A stretch of 64,000 nt of DNA, from the NCBI GenBank assembly GCA_963747555.1, contig CAVVFZ010000011.1:416245-480244 (forward strand), read 5' to 3'. Positions 24,787 through 32,899 of the stretch are shown piece after piece (position 1 is the first letter of the stretch; each line of letters begins with the position of its first letter). The translations under genes were made by a program, and so were the position numbers. This DNA comes from DUZB01 sp963747555 (lineage in GTDB: Bacteria > Desulfobacterota > DSM-4660 > Desulfatiglandales > Desulfatiglandaceae). A model generated the notes under the pieces. The model searched no databases, had not been told where the DNA came from, and saw only the letters and a list, made by a program, of their open reading frames with translations.

Positions 24787-25719
24787 TCAAACGACGGGTC
24801 GTGGGAGCATTCCCGCCCTTTCCGCGATCTCCGGTACCCTGTGTTCCCATTCGATCGCCATGAGATGAACGCCTGCCACGCCTTCCATTTCTCTGAATTC
24901 CTCTATCTGTTCGAGGGCGAATTTGATCCCCTCTTCGGCTACTTTTCCCTTTGCGGCCCCCTTCAATCGCTTGATAAGCGACTCGGGGACATCCATTCCC
25001 GGTACGGAGGTTCCCATATATCTTGCCATACCTACACTCTTCATGGGAGTTACGCCCGCGAGAATATAGCATTTCTCATGAAGGCCCATATCCACGGCCA
25101 TTTTCATGAAACGCCTGAATTTGTCCATGTTGTAAATACACTGCGTCTGGATGAAATCAGCGCCGGCGGCGATCTTTTTCGCCAGGCGGTGCACGCGGAA
25201 TTCAAAGGGTTCCGCGAAGGGATTGGAGGCGGCGCCGATAAAAAGTCTGGGCGGCACATCCACGTCCTGACCATTCAGAAATTTTCCTTCATCCCGCATG
25301 GTCTTCACCGTGTGGATCAATTGCATGGAGTCTATGTCAAAGACGTTCTTTGCTTCAGGATGATTCCCGAATTTCTGGTGATCCCCCGAGAGGCAGAGCA
25401 TGTTACGTATGCCATGAGAGTATACACCCAAGATGTCACTCTGCATAGCCAGGCGATTTCGGTCGCGACAAACCATCTGAAAGTTGGGCTCAAGCCCTTC
25501 CTGGAGAAGAATGAGGGAAGCCGCCCAACTCGACATGCGCACCACAGCGGTCTGGTTGTCTGTCACATTCACCGAATCCACACAACCTTTCAGGTGTCCG
25601 GCCTTTTCTTTGAGATGTTCCACGTTGGCGCCCGTCGGAGGCCCGCACTCACCGGTAAAAGCGAAATGTCCGGCCTTTAATATCTTTTCCAGGTTGCTTC
25701 CTGCTTTGTATTCGCTCAT
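24787..25719 (-). CDS. metF: methylenetetrahydrofolate reductase (MetF family, MetV-partnered type)
   Basis: A 310-residue TIM-barrel flavoprotein. FAFTGECGPPTGANVEHL is the N-terminal strand with the catalytic glutamate, and VNVTDNQTAVVRMSS, LCLSGDHQKFG and DFIQTQCIYNMDKFRRFM follow. These match the acetogen-type MetF that needs the zinc/iron-sulfur partner MetV. The enzyme interconverts methylene- and methyl-tetrahydrofolate in the methyl branch of the Wood-Ljungdahl pathway (or supplies methionine synthase). It overlaps metV by four bases (ATGA). With hdrA-like and mvhD-like genes upstream, the complex could couple to flavin-based electron bifurcation. Confidence 0.92.
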   Translation of the reverse strand: MSEYKAGSNLEKILKAGHFAFTGECGPPTGANVEHLKEKAGHLKGCVDSVNVTDNQTAVVRMSSWAASLILLQEGLEPNFQMVCRDRNRLAMQSDILGVYSHGIRNMLCLSGDHQKFGNHPEAKNVFDIDSMQLIHTVKTMRDEGKFLNGQDVDVPPRLFIGAASNPFAEPFEFRVHRLAKKIAAGADFIQTQCIYNMDKFRRFMKMAVDMGLHEKCYILAGVTPMKSVGMARYMGTSVPGMDVPESLIKRLKGAAKGKVAEEGIKFALEQIEEFREMEGVAGVHLMAIEWEHRVPEIAERAGMLPRPVV

Positions 25720-26384
25720 TTTACCAGTTCCTCCCTGATCATTTTTCTGGGACCGCCGTCCCTGGCAGTCATCCAGCTTTTCGGTGGCTTAAACGCAAGG
25801 AGTTCACCCAATCGGTCCTGTTCCATCATCTTTCTCACGATAATATCCCATATGCAGTCCACCTCTTTGGATATCTCGCATTTTCCGTGATCAGACCCGC
25901 CGCATGGTCCGTTCAGGAGGCTTTTGGAGCATCTTGCAATGGGGCATACGCCTCCGAAAAGATGTATGACGCATTGTCCGCATCCGGCACATCTTTCGGA
26001 CCAGATGCCGTGCTCAATCGCGCCTCCCATGAATTGGGTGTTCACTCCCGGGAGAACCCGCATCTGAGGATACCTCTCGGATAGGAATTGGGGGCCTACA
26101 CCGCAAGCTATGGATATGACGGCATCATACTGGCCGATGATTTCCTTTACCTCATCAATGTATTCGGGGTCGCACTGCCGTTCCAGAAGAAATTCGTCTA
26201 CTTCTATGGGACTTCCCGATTTCTTTCTCGCTATTTTAATGGTGGATGCAAGAACTCCAACTTCCTTTGCGCCGCCCACGTTACATACGCTGACGCACCC
26301 TTTGCACCCGATAATCAGAATCTTTTTTAAATCCTGAACCATCTCAAGGACTTCTTTGACTGGCTTTGGTTCTGCAACAATCAT
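25716..26384 (-). CDS. metV: methylenetetrahydrofolate reductase partner MetV (cysteine-rich)
   Basis: A 222-residue protein with two cysteine clusters: GCKGCVSVCNVGG near the N-terminus and CAGCGQCVIHLFGGVCPIARC...CGG in the C-terminal half, the MTHFR C-terminal zinc-finger type domain. In Moorella and related anaerobes MetV forms a heterodimer with MetF and binds iron-sulfur clusters that pass electrons to the flavin. Length and motif order fit. It precedes metF with an ATGA overlap and follows the mvhD-like gene by about 35 bases. Confidence 0.9.
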   Translation of the reverse strand: MIVAEPKPVKEVLEMVQDLKKILIIGCKGCVSVCNVGGAKEVGVLASTIKIARKKSGSPIEVDEFLLERQCDPEYIDEVKEIIGQYDAVISIACGVGPQFLSERYPQMRVLPGVNTQFMGGAIEHGIWSERCAGCGQCVIHLFGGVCPIARCSKSLLNGPCGGSDHGKCEISKEVDCIWDIIVRKMMEQDRLGELLAFKPPKSWMTARDGGPRKMIREELVK

Positions 26385-26419
26385 TGCCTATACCTCGCAG
26401 GACGTCTAAAGTTTTGCGC

Positions 26420-26821
26420 TTATACGATCGGCGTCAATGACTCGAGCCTTTCCGTCATTTCATATGCCACATCAACAAACCTTCCGCCTTTGCTTGCGGA
26501 AAGTTGAAAGACTTCTATCCGTTCAGGTTCCAGATCGATTTCCTGAAGGAGTTTTTTTACATGGGCCACCCTCTTGGAGGCCTTGCTGATTCCATCCATA
26601 TACTGGCAACTGTCGCTCTGACATCCTGCCACATACACACCGTCCGCTCCGTCTTCAAAAGGTTTCATCAGGTGCAGAATCTCTATACGCCCCGTACAGG
26701 GAACCTGTACGACCTTCACGTTTTCAGGCAATACTTTTTTCATGCCCTGCGCTACGTTTGCTGCTGCTGACGCACAGTTTGAGCAGCAAAAGGCAATAAT
26801 CCGGGGTTTGGAATTACTCAT
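26420..26821 (-). CDS. MvhD-like iron-sulfur subunit (hydrogenase/heterodisulfide reductase linker)
   Basis: A 133-residue protein with RIIAFCCSNCASAAAN at the start, VQVPCTGRIEI, and YVAGCQSDSCQY. This matches the MvhD/FlpD family that holds a 2Fe-2S cluster and links electron input to HdrA. ATG 26821 is chosen for its GGAGATGG site; 16 further N-terminal codons are ignored. It sits between hdrA and metV in one operon, consistent with a MetFV-Hdr-MvhD complex. Confidence 0.88.
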   Translation of the reverse strand: MSNSKPRIIAFCCSNCASAAANVAQGMKKVLPENVKVVQVPCTGRIEILHLMKPFEDGADGVYVAGCQSDSCQYMDGISKASKRVAHVKKLLQEIDLEPERIEVFQLSASKGGRFVDVAYEMTERLESLTPIV

Positions 26822-26885
26822 ATTCCCATCTCCTTTACCCATGGGGACTGGCGCGGCACGCCTCGTCAACCCACCATGTCTTGAC

Positions 26886-28196
26886 TTAATTTCCGAGAAG
26901 CACAGAAGGGGCTTCCGTCAGCATCCGATCACTGCAGGTGAACATCACAATGGCCTTTGCAGGGCATTCCGCAACACACATCCCGCAGCCCCTGCAAAGG
27001 CTGGGATCAATAAAAGCCGCCCCTGTTTCATGGTTGATGTACGGTACACTGAAGGGACAGGTCCTCACGCAGGTACAGCAGACGGCGCACTTCTCAGGCA
27101 TTACTTCAGCCACCAGTCCGCCCACCTGTATGGTATCTTTTTGCAAAATCTCCATAACCCTGGCCGCGGCCGCCTTGCCCTGCGTAATGGTTTCGCCAAG
27201 GTCTTTCGGATAGGCCGCAAGGCCCGCCATGTACACTCCTTCGATACTGGTATCCAGCGGTCGCATCTTTTCCGGCGATTCTGCGATAAATCCGTTGGAA
27301 TCGAGCCGTACATCAAATAGAGCGGCCAGTTCCTCGTTGCCCGCTGCCGTAATGGCTGATTGAAGGGAGACGAAATCCGCTTCAATGGCAACCGGTCTTT
27401 CAAGGACTGGTTCAAAGACGGTCACTTTTACGCCATCGCCTTTGTCCGATTTTTCCACCAGCGGTTTGTTTTCCAGATCGTAGCGGATGAAGACAATTCC
27501 TTTCTCCCTGGCTTCCCGATAAATATCTTCTCTCTCGCCGAATGTCCTCATTTCTCGGTAGAGTATGTAAAGATCCATGTCCGGATTCACAGCTTTCATA
27601 TCAAGGGCCATCCTCACGGCGGACGAACAGCAGAAGTTGCTGCAGTAGGGACGGTTCGGCTCTCGGGAACCAACACACTGAATAAAGACGCCTGCGGCCG
27701 TCTTTTCGAAGAAAGAAGGGGTCTCCACCAGTTTGCCGTTGAGATCCGACCAAAGATACACGTTGGGATTCGTCCCATACAGGTATTCACCTGGTTTTAC
27801 AGCATTGCCCCCGGGACTGAGAATGGTGGCGCCATGGGAGACAGGAATTTGTTTTCCTCCCTGGTCCAGGATGGATTGGAAAGATCCTGCAGACCCTTGG
27901 TTGCGCTTGACGGTGGTCTCTTTCATGACCGTGATGCGGCTATCCTTTTCTACGGAAGCAATCAGTTCATCGAGATATTTCTGCACGTCAAAGCCGTTCC
28001 ACGTGGATTTTACGTGACGGCCGTGTCCGCCCAGTTCTTTGCTCTTTTCAACCAGGGTTACCGGATATCCTTTTCGGGAAAGGGCCAGGGCCGATTCCAT
28101 GCCGGAGATTCCCGCGCCCACCACCAAAGCGCTTTTGGAAACAGGGATGGACTTCAGGGATGCAGGGGAGAGGAGCATCGCGCGGGCGGCCCCCAT
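26886..28196 (-). CDS. HdrA-like protein, C-terminal part (frame-disrupted)
   Basis: This 436-residue frame is the second half of a duplicated HdrA-like flavoprotein. It holds a second FAD-binding domain (ALVVGAGISGMESALALSRK), a cysteine cluster FIQCVGSREPNRPYCSNFCC, and a C-terminal pair of 4Fe-4S motifs (CAVCCTCVRTCP and CRGCGMCVAECP). Reading upstream of its first ATG in the same frame gives NPYLYETVDLRVLDPESPG. That is the natural continuation of the N-terminal part when one base near 28279-28284 is removed. The tandem FAD domains suggest several electron routes, as in bifurcating Hdr complexes. Confidence 0.82.
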   Translation of the reverse strand: MGAARAMLLSPASLKSIPVSKSALVVGAGISGMESALALSRKGYPVTLVEKSKELGGHGRHVKSTWNGFDVQKYLDELIASVEKDSRITVMKETTVKRNQGSAGSFQSILDQGGKQIPVSHGATILSPGGNAVKPGEYLYGTNPNVYLWSDLNGKLVETPSFFEKTAAGVFIQCVGSREPNRPYCSNFCCSSAVRMALDMKAVNPDMDLYILYREMRTFGEREDIYREAREKGIVFIRYDLENKPLVEKSDKGDGVKVTVFEPVLERPVAIEADFVSLQSAITAAGNEELAALFDVRLDSNGFIAESPEKMRPLDTSIEGVYMAGLAAYPKDLGETITQGKAAAARVMEILQKDTIQVGGLVAEVMPEKCAVCCTCVRTCPFSVPYINHETGAAFIDPSLCRGCGMCVAECPAKAIVMFTCSDRMLTEAPSVLLGN

Positions 28197-28260
28197 TCTC
28201 AGCCTGTCTTTTAATTGCGTTCCGGGTGATTCCGGATCAAGGACACGCAGGTCGACGGTT

Positions 28261-29625
28261 TCATAGAGATAAGGATTGAGGTCCGGAGATCTTCAGAGCC
28301 TCCTCGATCAGGCTCTTATGAATGACCGGGGAGCAGCTTGCAAAGACCACCCTGTTGGCGCCCGTATCCTTTAATTTGGCTGTGAGAGCTGTTAGGATGT
28401 CCCCTTCCACGCCTGCGGTTGCCATGATTCCGGGGAGCTGCTTTGCGTAGGTCTCTATTTCACCCCCTAGGTTTCCCGGCATTCCAGGGCAAAGATGGTA
28501 AAACATAACGGTTTTCGGAGCCTCCGCGTCCCGGGCAGGTGCAGGATACTGCTTAGGCGGCGAAAAGGCTTCCGCTTCAAGAACGGAACCGATTTCAGAC
28601 AGAGTGGCGGTCGCCTGTGCCAGGGACTGTCCAATGTCAAGAGGACCGGTCAGTCCTCCGCAGACGAATACACCGGGTAGATTTGTTGTGACGGGTTGAA
28701 ATTTCTCCGTGCCCGCAAAATTGTCCGGGCTCAGGTTTATGCCGAGTTTCTTTGCGGTTTCAATGGCGTCTCTGGATGGGCGGAGGCCAACCGAAAGAAC
28801 GGCCATATCAAAGACTTCTTCTTTGATTTTCTCATTTCCATCCCGGTAGGCGATAAGGAGGTCGCCGCTCTCTCCCAGGGAATCGATGGTATGTATTCTA
28901 CTTCGAACGAGATGGACATTCCTTTCAACGGCCTGGTTCAAATATTCTTCAAAGCCTTTGCCGTGGGTTCTCATGTCCATGAAAAAGATGGTTGTGTCGA
29001 TGTCTTCATCCACATCTTTTGTGGTGACGGCCTCTTTCAGCGCGTACATGCAGCAAACGGAGGAACAGTAAGAAACGTCGCACCGGTTTATGTCCCGGCT
29101 TCCTACACACTGGAGCCAGGCAATCTTTTTTGGAGTCTTTCCGTCGGAAGGCCTCTGAATGGCGCCGCCCAAGAGGCCGGTCGGTTTTTGGCGCTGTTCA
29201 TATTCGACGCTCGTGATTACATTTGAAATTTTGCCGTATCCATATACTTCCAGGGAAGAGGGATCGTATGCCTCTATCCCTGCTGCAAGCACAACCGCGC
29301 CCGCGGCAAGCTCCTCCTTTTTGCCGTCCCGCGAAACGGAAATCGTGAAATCGCCCAGCTTTCCCTGGATCTCTTCGAGGGTTGTATTGAGCAGAACGCG
29401 GATATTGGGATGCTGCTCACAGGCCGCGATTTTTGGATTCAGTTTACAACAGCTGCAAAGTGGATAGATCCTGTGAAGATTGGGGATCATTCCACCCAGT
29501 GAGCCGGTGCGTTCCAGAAGATAGACCCCGTAGCCTGCCTCGGCTATACTCAGGGCCGCCTGGATTCCGGAAATCCCTCCCCCCAGAACGAATACAGGGC
29601 CTCTTGGTTTTTCTTGACTCATCAT
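28261..29625 (-). CDS. hdrA: HdrA-like protein, N-terminal part (frame-disrupted)
   Basis: The 454-residue frame begins MMSQEKPRGPVFVLGGGIS, an HdrA FAD-binding GxGxxG element, then GGMIPNLHRIYPLCSCC and WLQCVGSRDINRCDVSYCSS, the cysteine motif typical of HdrA. The flavin and clusters suggest a role as the electron-bifurcating subunit that feeds MetFV. ATG 29625 follows AGGAGACAAAG; a further 31 codons are probably leader. The frame ends KISGPQSLSL then stop at 28261, but one base fewer gives KISG followed by LNPYLYETVDLR. The whole protein would be about 910 residues. No hdrB or hdrC is in the operon. Confidence 0.85.
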   Translation of the reverse strand: MMSQEKPRGPVFVLGGGISGIQAALSIAEAGYGVYLLERTGSLGGMIPNLHRIYPLCSCCKLNPKIAACEQHPNIRVLLNTTLEEIQGKLGDFTISVSRDGKKEELAAGAVVLAAGIEAYDPSSLEVYGYGKISNVITSVEYEQRQKPTGLLGGAIQRPSDGKTPKKIAWLQCVGSRDINRCDVSYCSSVCCMYALKEAVTTKDVDEDIDTTIFFMDMRTHGKGFEEYLNQAVERNVHLVRSRIHTIDSLGESGDLLIAYRDGNEKIKEEVFDMAVLSVGLRPSRDAIETAKKLGINLSPDNFAGTEKFQPVTTNLPGVFVCGGLTGPLDIGQSLAQATATLSEIGSVLEAEAFSPPKQYPAPARDAEAPKTVMFYHLCPGMPGNLGGEIETYAKQLPGIMATAGVEGDILTALTAKLKDTGANRVVFASCSPVIHKSLIEEALKISGPQSLSL

Positions 29626-29825
29626 CTTTGTCTCCTGCGTATGGTGCGTTTGATATCGTGAAATTCTCCGTCGTCTGAAACCATTTTTGCCGAAAAGGCC
29701 TGAAAAAGAATGAATCACCAGAAAAAGAGTTCATCCCGTTTCACCTGCCGATATTGTGAAATATTTTTCATGCCACAAGCACGCTTTGGGTGTCAAGCAA
29801 AATAAACAGATTTGCGAGTGATTCA

Positions 29826-29859
29826 GGGACAGTAATGAGCGTGCGCCCATTACTGTCTC
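29826..29859. repeat. REP-like palindrome
   Basis: A 10-bp perfect inverted pair GACAGTAATG/CATTACTGTC, extended by two more base pairs (one G-T), has a 10-base loop. Its form resembles REP sequences associated with RAYT transposases. A broken RAYT is at 3938-4435 in this window. It may instead be a terminator or a simple stem. Confidence 0.5.
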
Positions 29860-29925
29860 GTGGGGAGGGGAAGTGAAGGAGGATGCAAAACGTCCTCAGT
29901 GTGTGTATGTTCAATGGTTTCTTAT

Positions 29926-30057
29926 TCAAATTCCCTGTGACTCCATTACTGCCAGAGCTTTTGAATAGGATATGTTCAATTCTTCTTGAATGGGCATGAA
30001 TTTGAAATACCATTTTTCGAGGCGCTGTGATATATTTCCTTTTCCATTTTGAGCCAT
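29926..30057 (-). CDS. 43-residue frame of a dispersed repeat (copy B)
   Basis: The minus strand reads MAQNGKGNISQRLEKWYF, then KFMPIQEELNISYSK, then ALAVMESQGI and stop. The repeat shares YSK(I/A)LAVMES(R/Q)G with copy A at 16930-16964 and a 17-base block past the stop. It is too short for a known protein, has no ribosome binding site, and is probably a remnant of a repetitive element. The rest of the intergenic region 29626-30122 holds the palindrome at 29826-29859 and no convincing gene. Confidence 0.45.
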   Translation of the reverse strand: MAQNGKGNISQRLEKWYFKFMPIQEELNISYSKALAVMESQGI

Positions 30058-30122
30058 CAACCTGGCCGGCGGGATTGCCGGCCTCCCACTGATGGCGCCA
30101 TTCACCCAAGCGATGGACGTAT

Positions 30123-30521
30123 ATGGACCTGAAAAGATCTTTTCAAATCCTTGAAGTCAGATATGGAGCCTCTGAAAAGGAAGTCAGACAAGCCTATCGG
30201 GATTTGGTGAGTGTCTGGCATCCGGACAGGTTTTCGGGGAACCCAAGATTACAGACAAGGGCGGAAGAAAAACTCAAGGAAGCGAATGCGGCCTATGAAA
30301 CCTTGAGATCCTTTTACCATGCAGGGGAGGGGGGGAGCGATTCCACTGGAACATCCCGGGAGAAAGCGGCGGAATCAGCCAGAATGGAAAGGGAAAAAAG
30401 CGGAGAGGTCTCGCGAACGGAGCTTTTTGTAGAGACAGGTACGGAGGTTGTCCTGACCTTGTGGTCGCATCTCAGGAAAAAAATGGGACGTATTCTGTCA
30501 GAACCAGGAACAAAAAGGTAG
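30123..30521 (+). CDS. J-domain protein (DnaJ-like co-chaperone)
   Basis: A 132-residue protein with a J domain at about residues 3-62, including HPD at 33-35 in VSVWHPDRFSG. This is the site that stimulates Hsp70 ATPase. The remainder is polar and charged (GEGGSDSTGTSREK) and ends in a hydrophobic VVLTLWSHLRKKM that could be an amphipathic helix. No zinc-finger or glycine/phenylalanine region is present, so it is a class III J protein. It heads a plus-strand operon with the TtcA-like and cyclic-nucleotide-binding genes. The partner Hsp70 is unknown; two divergent Hsp70s lie at 45-50 kb. Confidence 0.85.
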   Translation: MDLKRSFQILEVRYGASEKEVRQAYRDLVSVWHPDRFSGNPRLQTRAEEKLKEANAAYETLRSFYHAGEGGSDSTGTSREKAAESARMEREKSGEVSRTELFVETGTEVVLTLWSHLRKKMGRILSEPGTKR

Positions 30522-30528
30522 GTACGAC

Positions 30529-31248
30529 TTGGCTTTTGTACAGAAAGAGATGAAACGCCTGATGGGCAAGGCCATTCACAGCAAGGGGATGATTGAAGAC
30601 GGCGATCGGATTCTGGTCGGCGTTTCAGGAGGAAAAGACAGCCTTTCGCTCCTGCATCTGTTGCGGGAAAGGATTAAACGCATCCCGATCGATTACCACA
30701 TTACCGCCGTACATGTGGATCCCGGATTCGGAGTGGATTCAGCGGGACAAATGGAAGAGTTTTTCCATTCGAACGAATTCGAATACAGGGTGTTTCGAAC
30801 AGATATAGGGATCAGAGCCCACTCAAAAGAAAATCGGGAAAATCCCTGTTTTCTCTGTTCGCGTTTAAGACGAAAACTGCTCTTCGAACTCGCGGATGAA
30901 ACCCACTGCAACAAAATCGCGTTGGGGCACCATAAGGACGATCTGATTGAGACTTTTTTTCTGAACATGTTTTACGGAGCTTCTCTCAGTACGATGCTTC
31001 CGGTCCAGGAGCTTTTTCAAGGAAAGCTGACCATTATTCGCCCCCTCTATCTCATTGACGAAGATCTGGTCCGACGCTATGCGGCGAAGATGGGCTGGAA
31101 AGACATTGAACTGGGGTGCCCTACGGCAGGATCATCCAAGAGGCAGGACATTAAGACGATGCTTCTGGGTTTTTACAAAAGCAACCGGAAGATCAAGGGC
31201 AATATCTTCCACGCTCTCAAAAACCCGAAAACTGAATATCTGCTTTAA
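30529..31248 (+). CDS. TtcA-like tRNA 2-thiocytidine synthetase family (PP-loop ATPase)
   Basis: A 239-residue ATP pyrophosphatase. SGGKDS (residues 33-38) is the PP loop. NPCFLCSRLRRKLLFELA supplies the CxxC pair and GCPTAGSSKR a third cysteine, together the 4Fe-4S ligands of TtcA; LGHHKDDLIETFFLNMFY is the conserved helix. The predicted reaction thiolates C32 of tRNA. The start is either TTG 30529 (after AGGTAGG) or ATG 30550. Archaeal TtuA-like proteins share the fold, so substrate is an inference. It lies eight bases behind the J-protein gene. Confidence 0.88.
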   Translation: MAFVQKEMKRLMGKAIHSKGMIEDGDRILVGVSGGKDSLSLLHLLRERIKRIPIDYHITAVHVDPGFGVDSAGQMEEFFHSNEFEYRVFRTDIGIRAHSKENRENPCFLCSRLRRKLLFELADETHCNKIALGHHKDDLIETFFLNMFYGASLSTMLPVQELFQGKLTIIRPLYLIDEDLVRRYAAKMGWKDIELGCPTAGSSKRQDIKTMLLGFYKSNRKIKGNIFHALKNPKTEYLL

Positions 31249-31275
31249 TTGAACCTTTTAACTTCTGGAGGAATT

Positions 31276-31707
31276 ATGTCGGTGGATATACCGGAGATAT
31301 TGTCTCGCGTTTCGCTTTTTTCACTTGTAAAAAAGAGAGATCTGAAGCGCATAGCCAAACTTGCAAATCAGCATTCATTCAAAAAGGGAGACGTGATTAT
31401 ACGGGAAGGGACCAGAGATGGACGTCTGTTCGTTATCGTTTCCGGGAAAGTTGAAATCATCAAAGACCTTCATGGACCCAATAAGGAATCCCTTAGAATC
31501 TTTGGAGAAAACAGCTACTTCGGGGAAATGGCCCTGATTGACGATTATATCCGGACCGCCAGTGTAGTGGCCGTGGAGGATACCGACGTCCTCACACTGG
31601 ATCAATGGAATATCCGTGAGGAGATCCAGAAATACCCTTCCATCGCCATAGAACTCCTCCAGACGTTGGGAAGACGGATCCGAGCGTTTGAAGAAAGAAA
31701 TGCTTAA
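31276..31707 (+). CDS. cyclic-nucleotide-binding domain protein
   Basis: A 143-residue single-domain protein. The CNB beta-roll holds KKGDVIIREGTRDGRLFVIV, SGKVEII and the phosphate-binding cassette YFGEMALIDDYIRTASVVA, with the glutamate that contacts the ribose. No HTH DNA-binding domain follows, so it is a stand-alone sensor or adaptor and not a CRP-type regulator. ATG 31276 follows CTGGAGGA, and the nine preceding codons are discarded. Its stop overlaps the stop of the convergent SH3 gene by four bases. Confidence 0.9.
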   Translation: MSVDIPEILSRVSLFSLVKKRDLKRIAKLANQHSFKKGDVIIREGTRDGRLFVIVSGKVEIIKDLHGPNKESLRIFGENSYFGEMALIDDYIRTASVVAVEDTDVLTLDQWNIREEIQKYPSIAIELLQTLGRRIRAFEERNA

Positions 31708-32387
31708 TAGTACGATGATTTTCTTTTTCTCTGCTGCTTTCCCATAACAAGGCCGAAGAAAAATCCAAAAAGCAGGACCAGCGCGCCTGTCAGGAACCAC
31801 CTGTTCCGTTCCGAGGCCTTCATGGCATCGTTTTCTTTCTGTAGTATGGCGTTTGTTCTCCGGATTCCTTCCAGATCCGCAAGGGTGTCCTGGTGTTCTT
31901 CTTTTAATTTCAGAAAATCCTTGGATTCCTCTTTCAAGGTTTCATAGGTGGTACGAAGGTCCAGTAAATTCTTACTGGTTTCTGTAAGTTTGTTCTGGCA
32001 CTTATCCCTCTGGAGGGCGCTTTCCGCGCGTTCCTTTTCCACATTTGTCAGCTTTGATTTGAGAAGAGAATTTTCTTCCGTCAACGAAGTCACCTGAATG
32101 GGAAGCGGCAGACGCGTCACAAGATACCGACTCAGGACCCATCCTTCCTTATTCTCCCCGGACGGTTTCAAAAGGCGCACGAGGGACCATCCCGATTCAT
32201 CCTCTTTCAGGACTTCCACCGGTTCATCCTGAGGCAACATGGCGATGATCTTCTTATTCGATTCCGGACCGGTTCGCAGTGTGATCTTCTCTGAATTAAA
32301 TACGTACGCTTTTCCGGCCATCGCCTTTGAGACCATGTGGCCGGTCATGAGAAGTACTGCCATCGTGATCAAAATGGTTTTTTTCAT
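31704..32387 (-). CDS. SH3 and membrane-anchor domain protein (TIGR04211-like)
   Basis: A 227-residue envelope protein. The signal peptide MKKTILITMAVLLMTGHMVS is followed by an SH3b domain (AYVFNSEKITLRTGPESNKK, PVEVLKEDESGWSLVRLL). A long coiled coil runs from about residue 100 to 195 (SLTEENSLLKSKLTNVEKE), and a C-terminal membrane helix (FLTGALVLLFGFFFGLVMG) with basic tail KQQRKRKSS ends it. It presents the SH3 domain to the periplasm, probably to bind peptidoglycan. ATG 32387 follows GGGAGCAG. It is last in the hemA/moaC transcript order. Confidence 0.85.
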   Translation of the reverse strand: MKKTILITMAVLLMTGHMVSKAMAGKAYVFNSEKITLRTGPESNKKIIAMLPQDEPVEVLKEDESGWSLVRLLKPSGENKEGWVLSRYLVTRLPLPIQVTSLTEENSLLKSKLTNVEKERAESALQRDKCQNKLTETSKNLLDLRTTYETLKEESKDFLKLKEEHQDTLADLEGIRRTNAILQKENDAMKASERNRWFLTGALVLLFGFFFGLVMGKQQRKRKSSYY

Positions 32388-32443
32388 TGTTCTGCTCCCG
32401 TTGTTAGTTTCAACCCTCTCTGTTTGCAAACGGTGAAGTCCAT

Positions 32444-32899
32444 TCATCCACGGGTGTTTTCGTTCATTCCCTCTTTTCTTTTCCAAACCACCCGGATATC
32501 CGTGATCATCGTGGAGGGGTATTGCCCTTCCTGGTCTTTTTCAAGATATTTTACGACATCCCACAGGGTGTTCAAGGCGGCGGAGACGCCCACGAGGGCT
32601 TCCATTTCCACCCCTGTACGAGCCTGGGCTTTTACAACGCACCTCACCTCTATAGCCTCCTCGAAAACGTTGAAGTCCACTTCGACGCTGTCAAGGGGTA
32701 TTTGGTGGCAATGGGGTATGAGGATGGATGTCTGTTTCACGCTTTGCAGGGCGGCCACTTGAGCAATGAGCAGAGGATCGCCTTTCCTGATTTCCCCTTT
32801 CTTGATTTTAATCACCGTTTCCGGTGAAAGGATGATCTTTCCAACGGCTTCTGCCTGCCGTTTTACAATCGGTTTTTCCGTGACGTCAACCATGCTCAT
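32444..32899 (-). CDS. moaC: cyclic pyranopterin monophosphate synthase MoaC
   Basis: A 151-residue enzyme of molybdenum cofactor synthesis. With MoaA it turns GTP into cyclic pyranopterin monophosphate. It has the MoaC start MVDVTEKPIVKRQAEA, KGDPLLIAQVAALQSVKQTS, the signature LIPHCHQIPLDSVEVDF and KAQARTGVEMEALVGVSAAL, all typical. It begins one base after the moaE-like stop. Length is normal. moaA and the molybdopterin synthase small subunit are not in this window. Confidence 0.95.
   Translation of the reverse strand: MSMVDVTEKPIVKRQAEAVGKIILSPETVIKIKKGEIRKGDPLLIAQVAALQSVKQTSILIPHCHQIPLDSVEVDFNVFEEAIEVRCVVKAQARTGVEMEALVGVSAALNTLWDVVKYLEKDQEGQYPSTMITDIRVVWKRKEGMNENTRG

Noticed and set aside
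29768..30109. 113-codon minus-strand frame in the hdrA upstream region
   Set aside because: It overlaps the dispersed repeat in another frame; the shared YSKALAVMES frame is better supported.
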